Source: Acididesulfobacillus acetoxydans | Lineage (GTDB): Bacteria; Bacillota; Desulfitobacteriia; Desulfitobacteriales; Desulfitobacteriaceae | Strand: one strand, 5' to 3' | Assembly: GCF_900016645.1 (NCBI RefSeq) | Contig: NZ_CDGJ01000068.1 | Length of the DNA: 64,000 nucleotides | Part shown: in pieces, positions 14,976 to 22,876 of the stretch | Layout: the number at the start of each line of letters is the position of its first letter | Numbering within the stretch: the first letter of the stretch is position 1 | Program-made: the position numbers and the translations under genes | Notes under the pieces: model-generated | Told to the model about the DNA's origin: nothing | The model's input: the letters and a program-made list of their open reading frames with translations, nothing else | The model's database searches: none

Positions 14976-15453
14976 CGTTCGTTTAACCTCTTTCCTTTCT
15001 ACATTCCGGTTGCTAAAGGGCCGGGCCCCGGAAGTCGCCGGGCATGGCCCCAGAGACAACTTCAGTATAACATTAAGGATGTCTGACAAGAAAGCGGTAA
15101 AATATGACATGAGGTGTGGTGAAGAATCATGACATGAGGGGCGATGACAATATTTCGATGACAACATAAGCGATGAGCTGTGATGACAATATCTCAAGGT
15201 ACGATTTTCCGACGCACAGGTACTGAAGATTTCCCTCTGCGGAGGAAACGAAGTATAATAGAAACAGTTCCCGTAAAAGGCGCGCATGGCGGCTGCCGGC
15301 AAATGTACGGCCACCGGCAGATGGATATGAAACCGGTTGTAGTGATATACTTTTTGACTGATGGGTTTGACCGGCTTGACCCATGGGCTTGGCCGCGACT
15401 TCCGGGTAAGGAAAAAACCGGGGTGAGGATTCGGCGGAAGGGGTTGGCGGCGA
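14976..15453. other. Divergent intergenic region
   Basis: About 480 bp between the divergent CAP-domain and DUF362 genes. Contains three short direct repeats of GATGACAATAT/ACATA type around 15142-15190. Promoters for both genes must lie here, but I cannot assign convincing -35/-10 pairs. No gene seen. Confidence 0.45.
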
Positions 15454-16635
15454 ATGGCGGCAACGGTGGTTCTGAAATACTGCCCGGAATACACTGCCGA
15501 TGTGGAGAGCACTCTGCGTGCGGGGCTGGAGGAAATGGGCGGTATGTCCCGGTTTGTCCGGCCGGGTCAGCGGGTATTCCTTAAAGTCAACCTTCTGATG
15601 AAAAAGCGTCCGGAGGAGGCGGTTACGACCCATCCCAGCGTGGTGGAAGCTGTGGTGCGTTTGGTCCGGGAGGCCCAGGGCGTTCCGGTTATCGGGGACA
15701 GTCCGGGCGGGCCTTACACAGTGACCGCTTTGAGGGCGGTCTATGCCCGGACCGGGCTGAAAGAAGTTTCTGAGCGGACCGAAGCGACTTTGAACGAAGA
15801 TGTCGGGCAGGTTACGGTATCCCACCCCGGCGGGAAAATCGTGAGAAGCCTGGTTTTGACCCGGAGCGTCGCAGAGGCGGACGTTGTCATAACCCTGTCG
15901 AAACTCAAGACGCACGCCATGATGACTTTTACCGGCGCGGTAAAAATCCTGTTCGGGGCGATTCCCGGGTTGCTGAAGGCTGAGTATCACGTCAGGATGC
16001 CGGCAACTAAGGATTTTGCCAACCTTTTGGTCGACATTACAACCTGCGTTAAACCGGCTCTGAGCATCATGGACGGGGTGGTGGCCATGGAAGGAGAGGG
16101 GCCTTCTGCCGGGCGGCCCCGGAACCTGGGTGCCTTGCTCCTCAGTGAGGATCCCTTTGCCTTGGATGTGGTGGCAACCGGCCTCATCGGCCTCAAACCA
16201 GAAAAGGTGCCCACAATTATGGCCGCCCGTGAGCGGGGGTTGGTGAGCAGAATGGATCAGGTGACCCTAAAGGGGGATGACCGTTCTCTCTGGCGGATTC
16301 AGGATTTCGTCGTTCCCCAGGCGGTGGGGGTCAACTTCTTAGACGGGGCGCCCCTGCCCGCGTTCCTGCGCAGCTTCATTCTCAACCGGGTGCGGCCGCG
16401 TCCGAGCTTCAAGCACGAACTCTGCAAGGGCTGCGGGGACTGTGTCAACAACTGCCCAGCCAAAGCTTTGACGATGAATGAAGCGGGGTGTCCTCTAGTC
16501 GACCTGGACGTCTGTATCCGCTGTTTTTGCTGTCAGGAGCTTTGCCCGCAAAAAGCGGTGGAAATCGTGCGCCCTCTGTTGGCGAGAAGGTTGCTGAAGG
16601 GAACATCTTATCTTGGCAACTCGGACAGACTATAG
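15454..16635 (+). CDS. DUF362 protein with C-terminal 2x[4Fe-4S] ferredoxin domain
   Basis: A 393-residue iron-sulfur protein. Residues ~1-290 are a DUF362 domain (KVNLLMKKRPEEAVTTHPSVVEAVV, GDSPGG, KLKTHAMMTFTGAVKILFG). The last 90 carry two CxxCxxCxxxCP clusters: CKGCGDCVNNCP and CIRCFCCQELCP. Proteins of this kind are frequent in anaerobic Firmicutes and archaea and are presumed redox or electron-carrier proteins; their substrate is not known. The ATG at 15454 follows GAAGGGG. It is upstream of, and in the same direction as, cdaA, 168 bp away. Confidence 0.88.
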   Translation: MAATVVLKYCPEYTADVESTLRAGLEEMGGMSRFVRPGQRVFLKVNLLMKKRPEEAVTTHPSVVEAVVRLVREAQGVPVIGDSPGGPYTVTALRAVYARTGLKEVSERTEATLNEDVGQVTVSHPGGKIVRSLVLTRSVAEADVVITLSKLKTHAMMTFTGAVKILFGAIPGLLKAEYHVRMPATKDFANLLVDITTCVKPALSIMDGVVAMEGEGPSAGRPRNLGALLLSEDPFALDVVATGLIGLKPEKVPTIMAARERGLVSRMDQVTLKGDDRSLWRIQDFVVPQAVGVNFLDGAPLPAFLRSFILNRVRPRPSFKHELCKGCGDCVNNCPAKALTMNEAGCPLVDLDVCIRCFCCQELCPQKAVEIVRPLLARRLLKGTSYLGNSDRL

Positions 16636-16803
16636 AATACTGGGAACCACTCCCACTTGCAGAAGCGGGAGTCTCGCGAGTGGATTTTAAACCAAAAAAT
16701 TACGGGACAAGCAAGGGTTTTGCGGCCCGATGTAGAATTCAGAAGGCGAGGGGCAAGTGGAAAACACGGTTCGGATGAACATCAGGGCGAAGGAGGGAAG
16801 GAC

Positions 16804-17619
16804 TTGGCCCACGTTTTAGCCCAGTTCCGCAACATTGATTGGCGCAGTATCATAGATATATTAGTTGTGGCCACCGTTCTCTACCAGTTTTTGATGCTCA
16901 TCAAGGGCACGCGGGCGGTGCAGTTGATCAAAGGCTTGGCTGTCCTCTTGGTTGTTTCCTATTTGGCCGAGCAGTTAGGGCTCACAACGATCAGCTGGAT
17001 TCTGAGCCAGGTTTGGAAAATGCTTTTTGTCGCCCTGCCGGTGGTTTTCCAGCCCGAATTGCGTCGGGCTTTGGAGCAGCTGGGGCGCGGCAAGTTCTTT
17101 ACCCGTCATCCCCTGGCCTTGGGAAATGAGGCACTCGAGATGGTGATCGAGGAAATGGTCCGTTGCACGCAGGTCCTGTCCAAGAACAGGATCGGTGCCC
17201 TGGTGGTGATTGAGCGGGAAACAGGGGTTCAGGATTACGTCGAAACCGGAATTAAGATTGACGGGGTGGTTTCTTCCGAATTCCTGGTGAACATCTTCAT
17301 TCCCAACACTCCTTTGCACGACGGGGCTGTCATAGTGCGAGCGGACCGGGTCGCGGCCGCCGGCTGTTTCCTCCCTTTGTCGGAAAATCCCAATATCCAG
17401 AAGGAACTGGGGACCCGTCACCGGGCGGCTTTGGGGTTATCCGAAGTGTCAGATGCCGTGATCGTGGTGGTGTCTGAAGAAACAGGTGCTATTTCCGTCG
17501 CTATTGACGGTGGTTTAACCCGTTTCCTGGATGATAAGTCCTTACGGGATCTTTTGCAGCGGGAACTTCAAGTGCACAAGAGTTCTTCTCCCATTCCATT
17601 TTGGCGAGGTGCTAAGTGA
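16804..17619 (+). CDS. cdaA: Diadenylate cyclase CdaA (c-di-AMP synthase)
   Basis: Makes cyclic di-AMP from two ATP at the membrane. The N-terminus has three hydrophobic segments (IIDILVVATVLYQFLMLI, LIKGLAVLLVVSYLAEQLG and SQVWKMLFVALPVVF). The DAC domain follows with the catalytic LHDGAVIV and RHRAALG motifs. I place the start at a TTG (16804) seven bases after AAGGAGG. This gives 271 residues, the usual family length; a longer frame from an ATG at 16657 would add 49 unlike residues. The next gene, cdaR, overlaps its stop. Order cdaA-cdaR-(FAD protein)-glmM-glmS is the conserved Firmicute arrangement linking c-di-AMP to peptidoglycan precursor synthesis. Confidence 0.95.
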   Translation: MAHVLAQFRNIDWRSIIDILVVATVLYQFLMLIKGTRAVQLIKGLAVLLVVSYLAEQLGLTTISWILSQVWKMLFVALPVVFQPELRRALEQLGRGKFFTRHPLALGNEALEMVIEEMVRCTQVLSKNRIGALVVIERETGVQDYVETGIKIDGVVSSEFLVNIFIPNTPLHDGAVIVRADRVAAAGCFLPLSENPNIQKELGTRHRAALGLSEVSDAVIVVVSEETGAISVAIDGGLTRFLDDKSLRDLLQRELQVHKSSSPIPFWRGAK

Positions 17620-18848
17620 TGCGGGAAATGTTCAAACGCAACTTGGGCTATAAGATTGTCTCGCTCATCTTGGCTGTGCTTTTCTGGCTCTGGGTGAACA
17701 ACCAGACTTCCGTGCAGGGTATCTACGGGGACCAAACTTTGACGATTCCTCTGGTGCTGCGCAATCAACCTTCTAACATTATGGTAATGACCAAACTTCC
17801 CGAGATTCACGTCCGTCTGAAGGGGACCAATCCCAATATCAATGTGAAAGACCTTTTTGCTTATATCGATTTAGCCGGGAGCGCCCCCGGAAAACACAAT
17901 TTCGACGTGCGAATGGATCCCCAGCCTCAGATTAGGATATTGGATCTGGAACCGTCAACTGTGACGCTGCAACTGGATTCAGTTCAGGAGAAGGTCTTGC
18001 CGGTTCAGGTCGATCTGACAGGAGCACCCGCGGAAGGCTACCAGGCCGGCCAGCCGGTGGTCAAGCCGGTGTCGGTCAATGTCCGCGGTCCCGGAACCAT
18101 TCTTAGCGAGTTAAACAAAGCGCTTGTCGAGGTGAGTTTGACCGGGAAGAAAGATACGGTTGTAACCTCAAGCCCCGTTCTCTTCAGGGATAAGAAAGGG
18201 AATCCGGTTTACGGGCCTGACCCCAGTGTTGAAGTGTTGAGCGCTTCACCGAGCAGTGTCGATGTTGTCGTTCCTATTCAACCGCAGGGATTGGACAGTA
18301 AAGATATCCCAATCCACGCGCTGGCTCAGGGTTCGCCCGGAGGGGGGATGATCCTGGGGTCTGTGGTTTCCATCCCGGGAGATGTTCAGGTATTCGGCAC
18401 CGCAGAGGCCCTTAGGGGTTTTGATGCTTTGAAAGTGGGGCCGGTCGACGTAAGTGGATTGACAGCCGACAAATCTTTCCCCATCCCTTCAGACAAGATA
18501 ACTTTGCCCCAGGGAGTCAGCTTCGCGGCGCCTACGACCTTTAATGTACTGGCTCAAATACTGCCCGGACCGGTCGAAAAGACAGTCTCAAACGTTGTGG
18601 TGAGGGTGAGAAATTTGTCGGCGGGGGTGGAGCAAGCTCAAGCCATCCCTCCGATTTCCGTCACGCTGAAAGGCTTGCCCGACGCTCTGAAGAATGCCAC
18701 CGCTGCACAGATCCAACTCTGGGTTGATGCCGGCGGGCTCGCTCCGGGAAATTATCCGGGTACTCGTGTTTATTGGCAACTTCCGCCCGGAGTGGAGATG
18801 GTGGGGACTCCTAAGGTTACGTTGAGTTTAAAGGCCCATGCGTCATAA
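17616..18848 (+). CDS. cdaR: CdaA regulatory protein CdaR (YbbR-domain)
   Basis: A 410-residue membrane-anchored protein. One N-terminal helix (LGYKIVSLILAVLFWLWVNN) is followed by a long extracytoplasmic beta-rich part with four YbbR-like repeats. These are recognisable by recurring PxxVxVRLKG/VNVRGP and V.V.LTG words. It binds CdaA through the membrane and modulates c-di-AMP synthesis in relatives. It starts with GTG at 17616 or the directly following ATG at 17619, both overlapping the cdaA stop, so the two are translationally coupled. Confidence 0.93.
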   Translation: MMREMFKRNLGYKIVSLILAVLFWLWVNNQTSVQGIYGDQTLTIPLVLRNQPSNIMVMTKLPEIHVRLKGTNPNINVKDLFAYIDLAGSAPGKHNFDVRMDPQPQIRILDLEPSTVTLQLDSVQEKVLPVQVDLTGAPAEGYQAGQPVVKPVSVNVRGPGTILSELNKALVEVSLTGKKDTVVTSSPVLFRDKKGNPVYGPDPSVEVLSASPSSVDVVVPIQPQGLDSKDIPIHALAQGSPGGGMILGSVVSIPGDVQVFGTAEALRGFDALKVGPVDVSGLTADKSFPIPSDKITLPQGVSFAAPTTFNVLAQILPGPVEKTVSNVVVRVRNLSAGVEQAQAIPPISVTLKGLPDALKNATAAQIQLWVDAGGLAPGNYPGTRVYWQLPPGVEMVGTPKVTLSLKAHAS

Positions 18849-18971
18849 GTCGGACCGTCAAAGAAGTATTGCCGCGGGTGCACGGCCGGGGCTAATGGGG
18901 ACACAAGGAAGGCCTTTCCCGGTCCATAAGTGCGGAGTTCCTCGCGCAGCACTGGTTGAGGAGTTTTTTCA

Positions 18972-20573
18972 GTGGATCTTATTTGGACCAATTTACGCAT
19001 CCCTGTCGAAGAGGGAGAAAATGTACGCCCCCAAACCATCGCGCATAAATTGAAGATTCCCTTGGAGGCCTTGGCGGGGATCAGGGTGATTCGCCGTTCG
19101 CTGGACGCGCGCAAGAAGCCGGATCTGTTTTTTGTTTACACGCTGCAGTTTTCCCTGAACGTGCGTGAAAGGGAGGTCCGGCGGTTGCTGGCCCGAGTCC
19201 CGGAGATTCGGGAGGTTCCGGCAGCGGAGCCCCTTCTTCCTGTTAACCCGGCGGAGAAATTGAGCCATCGCCCGGTCGTGGTGGGGACGGGTCCGGCCGG
19301 GTATTTTGCGGCGCTCGCTTTGGCTCAGGCGGGCTACCGGCCGCTGGTCTTGGAACGCGGCGATTCGGTGGAGCTTCGTTCGGCAAAGGTACGGGAGTTG
19401 TGGACTAAGGGGCGGCTGGATCCGGAATGCAATGTTCAGTTCGGGGAAGGGGGCGCCGGTACTTTTTCAGACGGAAAACTGACCACGCGGATTCATGATC
19501 GCAGGATTCACGAGGTTTTGGGGATTTTTGTCCGAAACGGCGCTCCGGAAGAGATCCGCTTTTTGGCAAAACCCCACGTGGGGACGGATATCCTAAAAAA
19601 CGTCGTGCGGCGGCTGCGGGAGGAAATAATTGGACTCGGCGGTGAGGTGCGCTTCCGCTCCCGCTTGAGCGGTTTACACTTGGCAAATGGCCGGGTTCAG
19701 GGTATTATGATAAATGAGCGGGAAGAGATACCGGCCGAGGCGGTTATTCTGGCCGTCGGTCACAGTGCCCGCGACGTCTATCGTCTTCTTTACCAAGAGG
19801 GTTTGACCCTTGAACCCAAAGCGTTTGCAGTGGGACTCAGGGCCGAGCACCCGCAGAGATTAATCAACCTTATGCAATACGGCACGGAGGAGCACCCTTT
19901 GCTCGGTCCGGCTGACTACCAGCTGACTTTTCAGGATGGGGCGACGGGACGCGGTGCCTATGCTTTTTGCATGTGTCCCGGCGGTAAAGTCGTGGCGGCC
20001 GCGTCGGAAGCGGGAGGAGTCGTCACAAACGGGATGAGTGAGTACCGGAGGGATACCGGCAGGGCCAACAGCGCTATCGTGGTCACGGTTGGAACTGAGG
20101 ATTTTGCCTCCGCACACCCGCTGGCGGGCATTGAGTTTCAACGCTATTGGGAAAAAGAGGCCTTTCTGCTGGCCGGAGGGGACTACCGGGCTCCGGCCCA
20201 AAGACTTGTGGATTTTTTGCACAGAAGAGTATCGGATAGTTTTGAACTGGCCCCAAGTTATGAGCCGGGGATTGTCGCCTGCGACCTGCATAAAGTTTTG
20301 CCCCGGGATGTCGGAGAGGTTCTGGAACGCGCGTTTCTGGCTTTCGAGGCGAAAATGCCGGGCTTCGTCGGGGCTTCGGCCACTCTGACCGGGGTGGAAA
20401 CCCGGACCAGTTCCCCGGTGCGCATTGTGCGTGACGAGCGGGGCGAAGCGCTCAACCTCTCGGGGCTCTACCCGGCGGGAGAAGGCGCCGGTTATGCCGG
20501 TGGCATTATGAGTGCAGCGGTGGACGGGCTGAGAGCCGCGGAACGCGTGCAGGCACGGTTTAAGCCCGCTTGA
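18972..20573 (+). CDS. FAD-dependent oxidoreductase of COG2509 type
   Basis: A 533-residue flavoprotein. An N-terminal ~90-residue domain (IPVEEGENVRPQTIAHKL, then RRSLDARKKPDLFFVYTL) precedes a dinucleotide fold with VVVGTGPAGYFAALALAQAG at ~97-117 and ERGD. Later come FGEGGAGTFSDGKLTTR and a C-terminal LYPAGEGAGYAGGI. This is the conserved but uncharacterised dehydrogenase that lies between ybbR and glmM in many Clostridia. Start is GTG at 18972 with GAGGAG nine bases upstream; alignment of the family N-terminus agrees. No substrate can be named. Confidence 0.88.
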   Translation: MDLIWTNLRIPVEEGENVRPQTIAHKLKIPLEALAGIRVIRRSLDARKKPDLFFVYTLQFSLNVREREVRRLLARVPEIREVPAAEPLLPVNPAEKLSHRPVVVGTGPAGYFAALALAQAGYRPLVLERGDSVELRSAKVRELWTKGRLDPECNVQFGEGGAGTFSDGKLTTRIHDRRIHEVLGIFVRNGAPEEIRFLAKPHVGTDILKNVVRRLREEIIGLGGEVRFRSRLSGLHLANGRVQGIMINEREEIPAEAVILAVGHSARDVYRLLYQEGLTLEPKAFAVGLRAEHPQRLINLMQYGTEEHPLLGPADYQLTFQDGATGRGAYAFCMCPGGKVVAAASEAGGVVTNGMSEYRRDTGRANSAIVVTVGTEDFASAHPLAGIEFQRYWEKEAFLLAGGDYRAPAQRLVDFLHRRVSDSFELAPSYEPGIVACDLHKVLPRDVGEVLERAFLAFEAKMPGFVGASATLTGVETRTSSPVRIVRDERGEALNLSGLYPAGEGAGYAGGIMSAAVDGLRAAERVQARFKPA

Positions 20574-20708
20574 GATTGCCCCGGGTCACTTTGTGACCTA
20601 AGGGATTAATTTGAACGGTTTCGAGGCATAGGTCAAGGGATGAACGCAGGTGTTACGATCTCAGATGTGTTTCCGGTGTGCTTCCGCAGAAAGGAGTACG
20701 TGTGAAAT

Positions 20709-22058
20709 TTGGCCAGATTGTTTGGTACCGATGGAGTCCGTGGAGTTGCCAACAAGCAGTTAACCCCTGAGATGGCCTTCCATTTGGGACAGGCCGGGGC
20801 TTATGTTCTCAGTAAGGAACATCCGCATCCTCGCATCATTATCGGTAAGGATACCCGCATCTCAGGGGACATGCTGGAGGCGGCACTGGTCTCCGGGATA
20901 TGTTCCGTGGGGGCCGACGTGTTACGGGTCGGCGTCTTGCCGACACCGGGTATCGCCTACCTGACCCGGACGATGGATGTCAGTGCCGGGGTGGTCATTT
21001 CAGCCTCGCATAATCCGGTACAGGATAACGGAATTAAGTTTTTTTCCTCGTCCGGTTACAAACTGCCGGATGAGGTGGAGGATGAGATTGAGACTATAGT
21101 CAATAACGATTGCAAGCCTTGGGACGTTCCGGTCGGGGAAGAAGTCGGGCGCGTTATCGAGGTACCGGACGCGGGACGGCGTTACTTAAGTTTCCTGAAG
21201 GAGGCGGCTCCGCCTCTCGACGGGCTCAGGATTGTCCTGGACTGTGCCAATGGGGCAGGTTCCCTGTTGGGGCCTATGCTTTTGGGGGAATTGGGGGCGG
21301 AAGTGCTTCCGATCTTCAACACTCCCGACGGGGTCAACATCAATGACGGGTGCGGCTCGACTCACCCGCAGGCTCTGCAGAAGGCGGTCGTGGAGTGCAA
21401 AGCGGATTTGGGCTTGGCCTGCGACGGGGATGCGGATCGGCTGATTGCAGTTGATGAAAAAGGGAACATCATTGACGGGGATTTCATCATGCTGATTTGC
21501 GCGCTCGACTTGAAAGCCAAAGGCTTGTTGGCGGAGGACACCCTGGTCGTGACCGTCATGAGCAACTTGGGCCTGCGTTTGGCGTTGCAGGGGGCGGGAA
21601 TCAGGGTTCTGGAGACACAGGTGGGGGACCGTTATGTTTTGGAAGAGCTCCTGCGCAGTGGAGCCAAACTGGGCGGAGAACAGTCCGGACACATCATTTT
21701 CCTCAACCACAATACGACCGGAGACGGGCTCTTAACCGCTCTGCAGCTGTTGCGCGTGGTCAAGGAGAAAAACCTCCCGCTTTCGCTGCTGGCGGCCCAG
21801 ATGAGGCGGCTGCCGCAAGTTCTTTTAAACACAAAGGTACGGCATAAGGAGCGCCTGATGGCGGACGGTGCAGTTCGGGTTAAAGTCGGTGAAGTGACGG
21901 CCGCCCTTAACGGAGAGGGCCGCGTTCTCGTGCGCCCTTCGGGTACGGAGCCTTTGATTCGGGTCATGGTGGAAGGCCCGGAGGAACGATTGCTGAGGGA
22001 ATTGGCCCAAAGCCTGATTGAGGTGATCAGAAGCCGCGATTTGCTCGAGGAATGTTGA
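20709..22058 (+). CDS. glmM: Phosphoglucosamine mutase
   Basis: A 449-residue enzyme converting glucosamine-6-phosphate to glucosamine-1-phosphate for UDP-GlcNAc synthesis. It has the family start LFGTDGVRGVAN, the phosphoserine loop ISASHNPVQDNGIKFF, metal loop CDGDADRLIAVD, and GGEQSGHIIF. The C-terminal phosphate-binding loop is VRPSGTEPLIRVM. The start is TTG at 20709, fixed by the conserved MARLFGTDG beginning; AAAGGAG is 12 bases upstream. It completes the cdaA-cdaR-glmM set; CdaA and GlmM interact in relatives. Confidence 0.97.
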   Translation: MARLFGTDGVRGVANKQLTPEMAFHLGQAGAYVLSKEHPHPRIIIGKDTRISGDMLEAALVSGICSVGADVLRVGVLPTPGIAYLTRTMDVSAGVVISASHNPVQDNGIKFFSSSGYKLPDEVEDEIETIVNNDCKPWDVPVGEEVGRVIEVPDAGRRYLSFLKEAAPPLDGLRIVLDCANGAGSLLGPMLLGELGAEVLPIFNTPDGVNINDGCGSTHPQALQKAVVECKADLGLACDGDADRLIAVDEKGNIIDGDFIMLICALDLKAKGLLAEDTLVVTVMSNLGLRLALQGAGIRVLETQVGDRYVLEELLRSGAKLGGEQSGHIIFLNHNTTGDGLLTALQLLRVVKEKNLPLSLLAAQMRRLPQVLLNTKVRHKERLMADGAVRVKVGEVTAALNGEGRVLVRPSGTEPLIRVMVEGPEERLLRELAQSLIEVIRSRDLLEEC

Positions 22059-22360
22059 CGCGCCAAGGAACTATTTTGGGGAAACTCTAATACTATTTAT
22101 GGGAAGGGTTTTTGGTTATGCTTGAACACGGCGAGGAGGTGAAAGGGAGAGGTTGCAAACGGACGGTGGTTTGGGCTGAGTATACGAGGCGACAGAGACG
22201 AGGTAGGTTGCAAAAGGGCAATAGTTTAACCTGAACCGGGGGTTCGGGTCAAGGAGGTGAGGGCAGGGGCCGGACAGAGGACCGGCGGCACGGTCGGAGT
22301 GCCGCGGAACTTTTTGTGTCTGTACCTGGCGGCGCAGCGCCAATCGGATGAGAAAAAGAA
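22059..22360. other. Interval before the glmS ribozyme
   Basis: About 300 bp with no supported gene. It should contain the promoter for the glmS leader. G-rich, with GAGGAGGTGAAAGG and CAAGGAGGTGAGGGC stretches that resemble ribosome sites but lead to no convincing reading frame. Confidence 0.45.
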
Positions 22361-22655
22361 AGCGCCAGAACCAACGTTGAAGTTCGAAATGTAAAGTTCG
22401 AAGTTCGAGGATGGAAGTTCTAGGACGGAAATTCGAGGATGGAAGTTCAGGGTTCGAAGTTCGAGGATCAGAGATCAGGGGCCGCGGATCGCGGATCCGG
22501 GGCGGAAGATCGAAGATCAGGTTGGTTGACGAGGAAGAGGGTTATCGAAAGTTTCGGCGGATCCCTCTCGGTGGCTTGCCATCGTTAAGTTTGCCGCAAA
22601 ACCGGGGAGCAATTCCCGCGACAAAAAGCAAACCCGCAAGACAAGGGAGAAGTAT
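22361..22655 (+). ncRNA. glmS ribozyme/riboswitch (GlcN6P-activated)
   Basis: The leader of glmS holds the conserved self-cleaving element. It begins with AGCGCC at 22361, where cleavage is expected between A22361 and G22362. P1 is AACCAAC (22369-22375) with GTTGGTT (22521-22527). Then come the conserved TTGACGAGG, GGTTATCGA..TTTCGGCGGATCCC, a GCAAAACC and the 3-prime GCGACAAAAAGCAAACCCGCAAG region. The order matches the ribozyme of other Firmicutes. Unusually, the P1 loop is ~145 nt long and filled with a degenerate repeat. Glucosamine-6-phosphate binding would trigger cleavage and lower glmS expression. The 3-prime limit is approximate. Confidence 0.9.
22376..22520 (+). repeat. Degenerate repeat filling the P1 loop of the glmS ribozyme
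   Basis: Repeated words GAAGTTCGAGGATG, GGAAGTTC and GGATCAGAGATCAGG with variants, about 11-16 bp units, lie exactly between the two strands of P1. The flanking ribozyme sequence is intact, so the array expanded inside a tolerated loop. Confidence 0.85.
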
Positions 22656-22787
22656 GCTCCGGCCAGAGCTCTGCTTTTGCCGGACGGAGTCAACGTCAGG
22701 CAGTCCGTGTCTCTGCCGGTCCTAATTTGGGTTCCATTGGCAGTGGCGTGGTGTGCTATTCTCCGCTTGGATATGCTCATTCGGATG

Positions 22788-22812
22788 GAAAATCGCCCCG
22801 GGGCGATTTTTG
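22788..22812 (+). terminator. Terminator-like hairpin between glmS ribozyme and glmS
   Basis: AAAATCGCC, CCGG loop, GGCGATTTTT form a stable stem with a T run, about 65 bp before the glmS ATG. If used it would add transcriptional attenuation to ribozyme control, or end a short leader RNA with glmS driven by a second promoter. Confidence 0.7.
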
Positions 22813-22876
22813 GACGTTTTTGGCCGTACAGGCATGGAGTCTGCAGAATAGGGCATTCAGAGAGGAGAAGTTTTTG

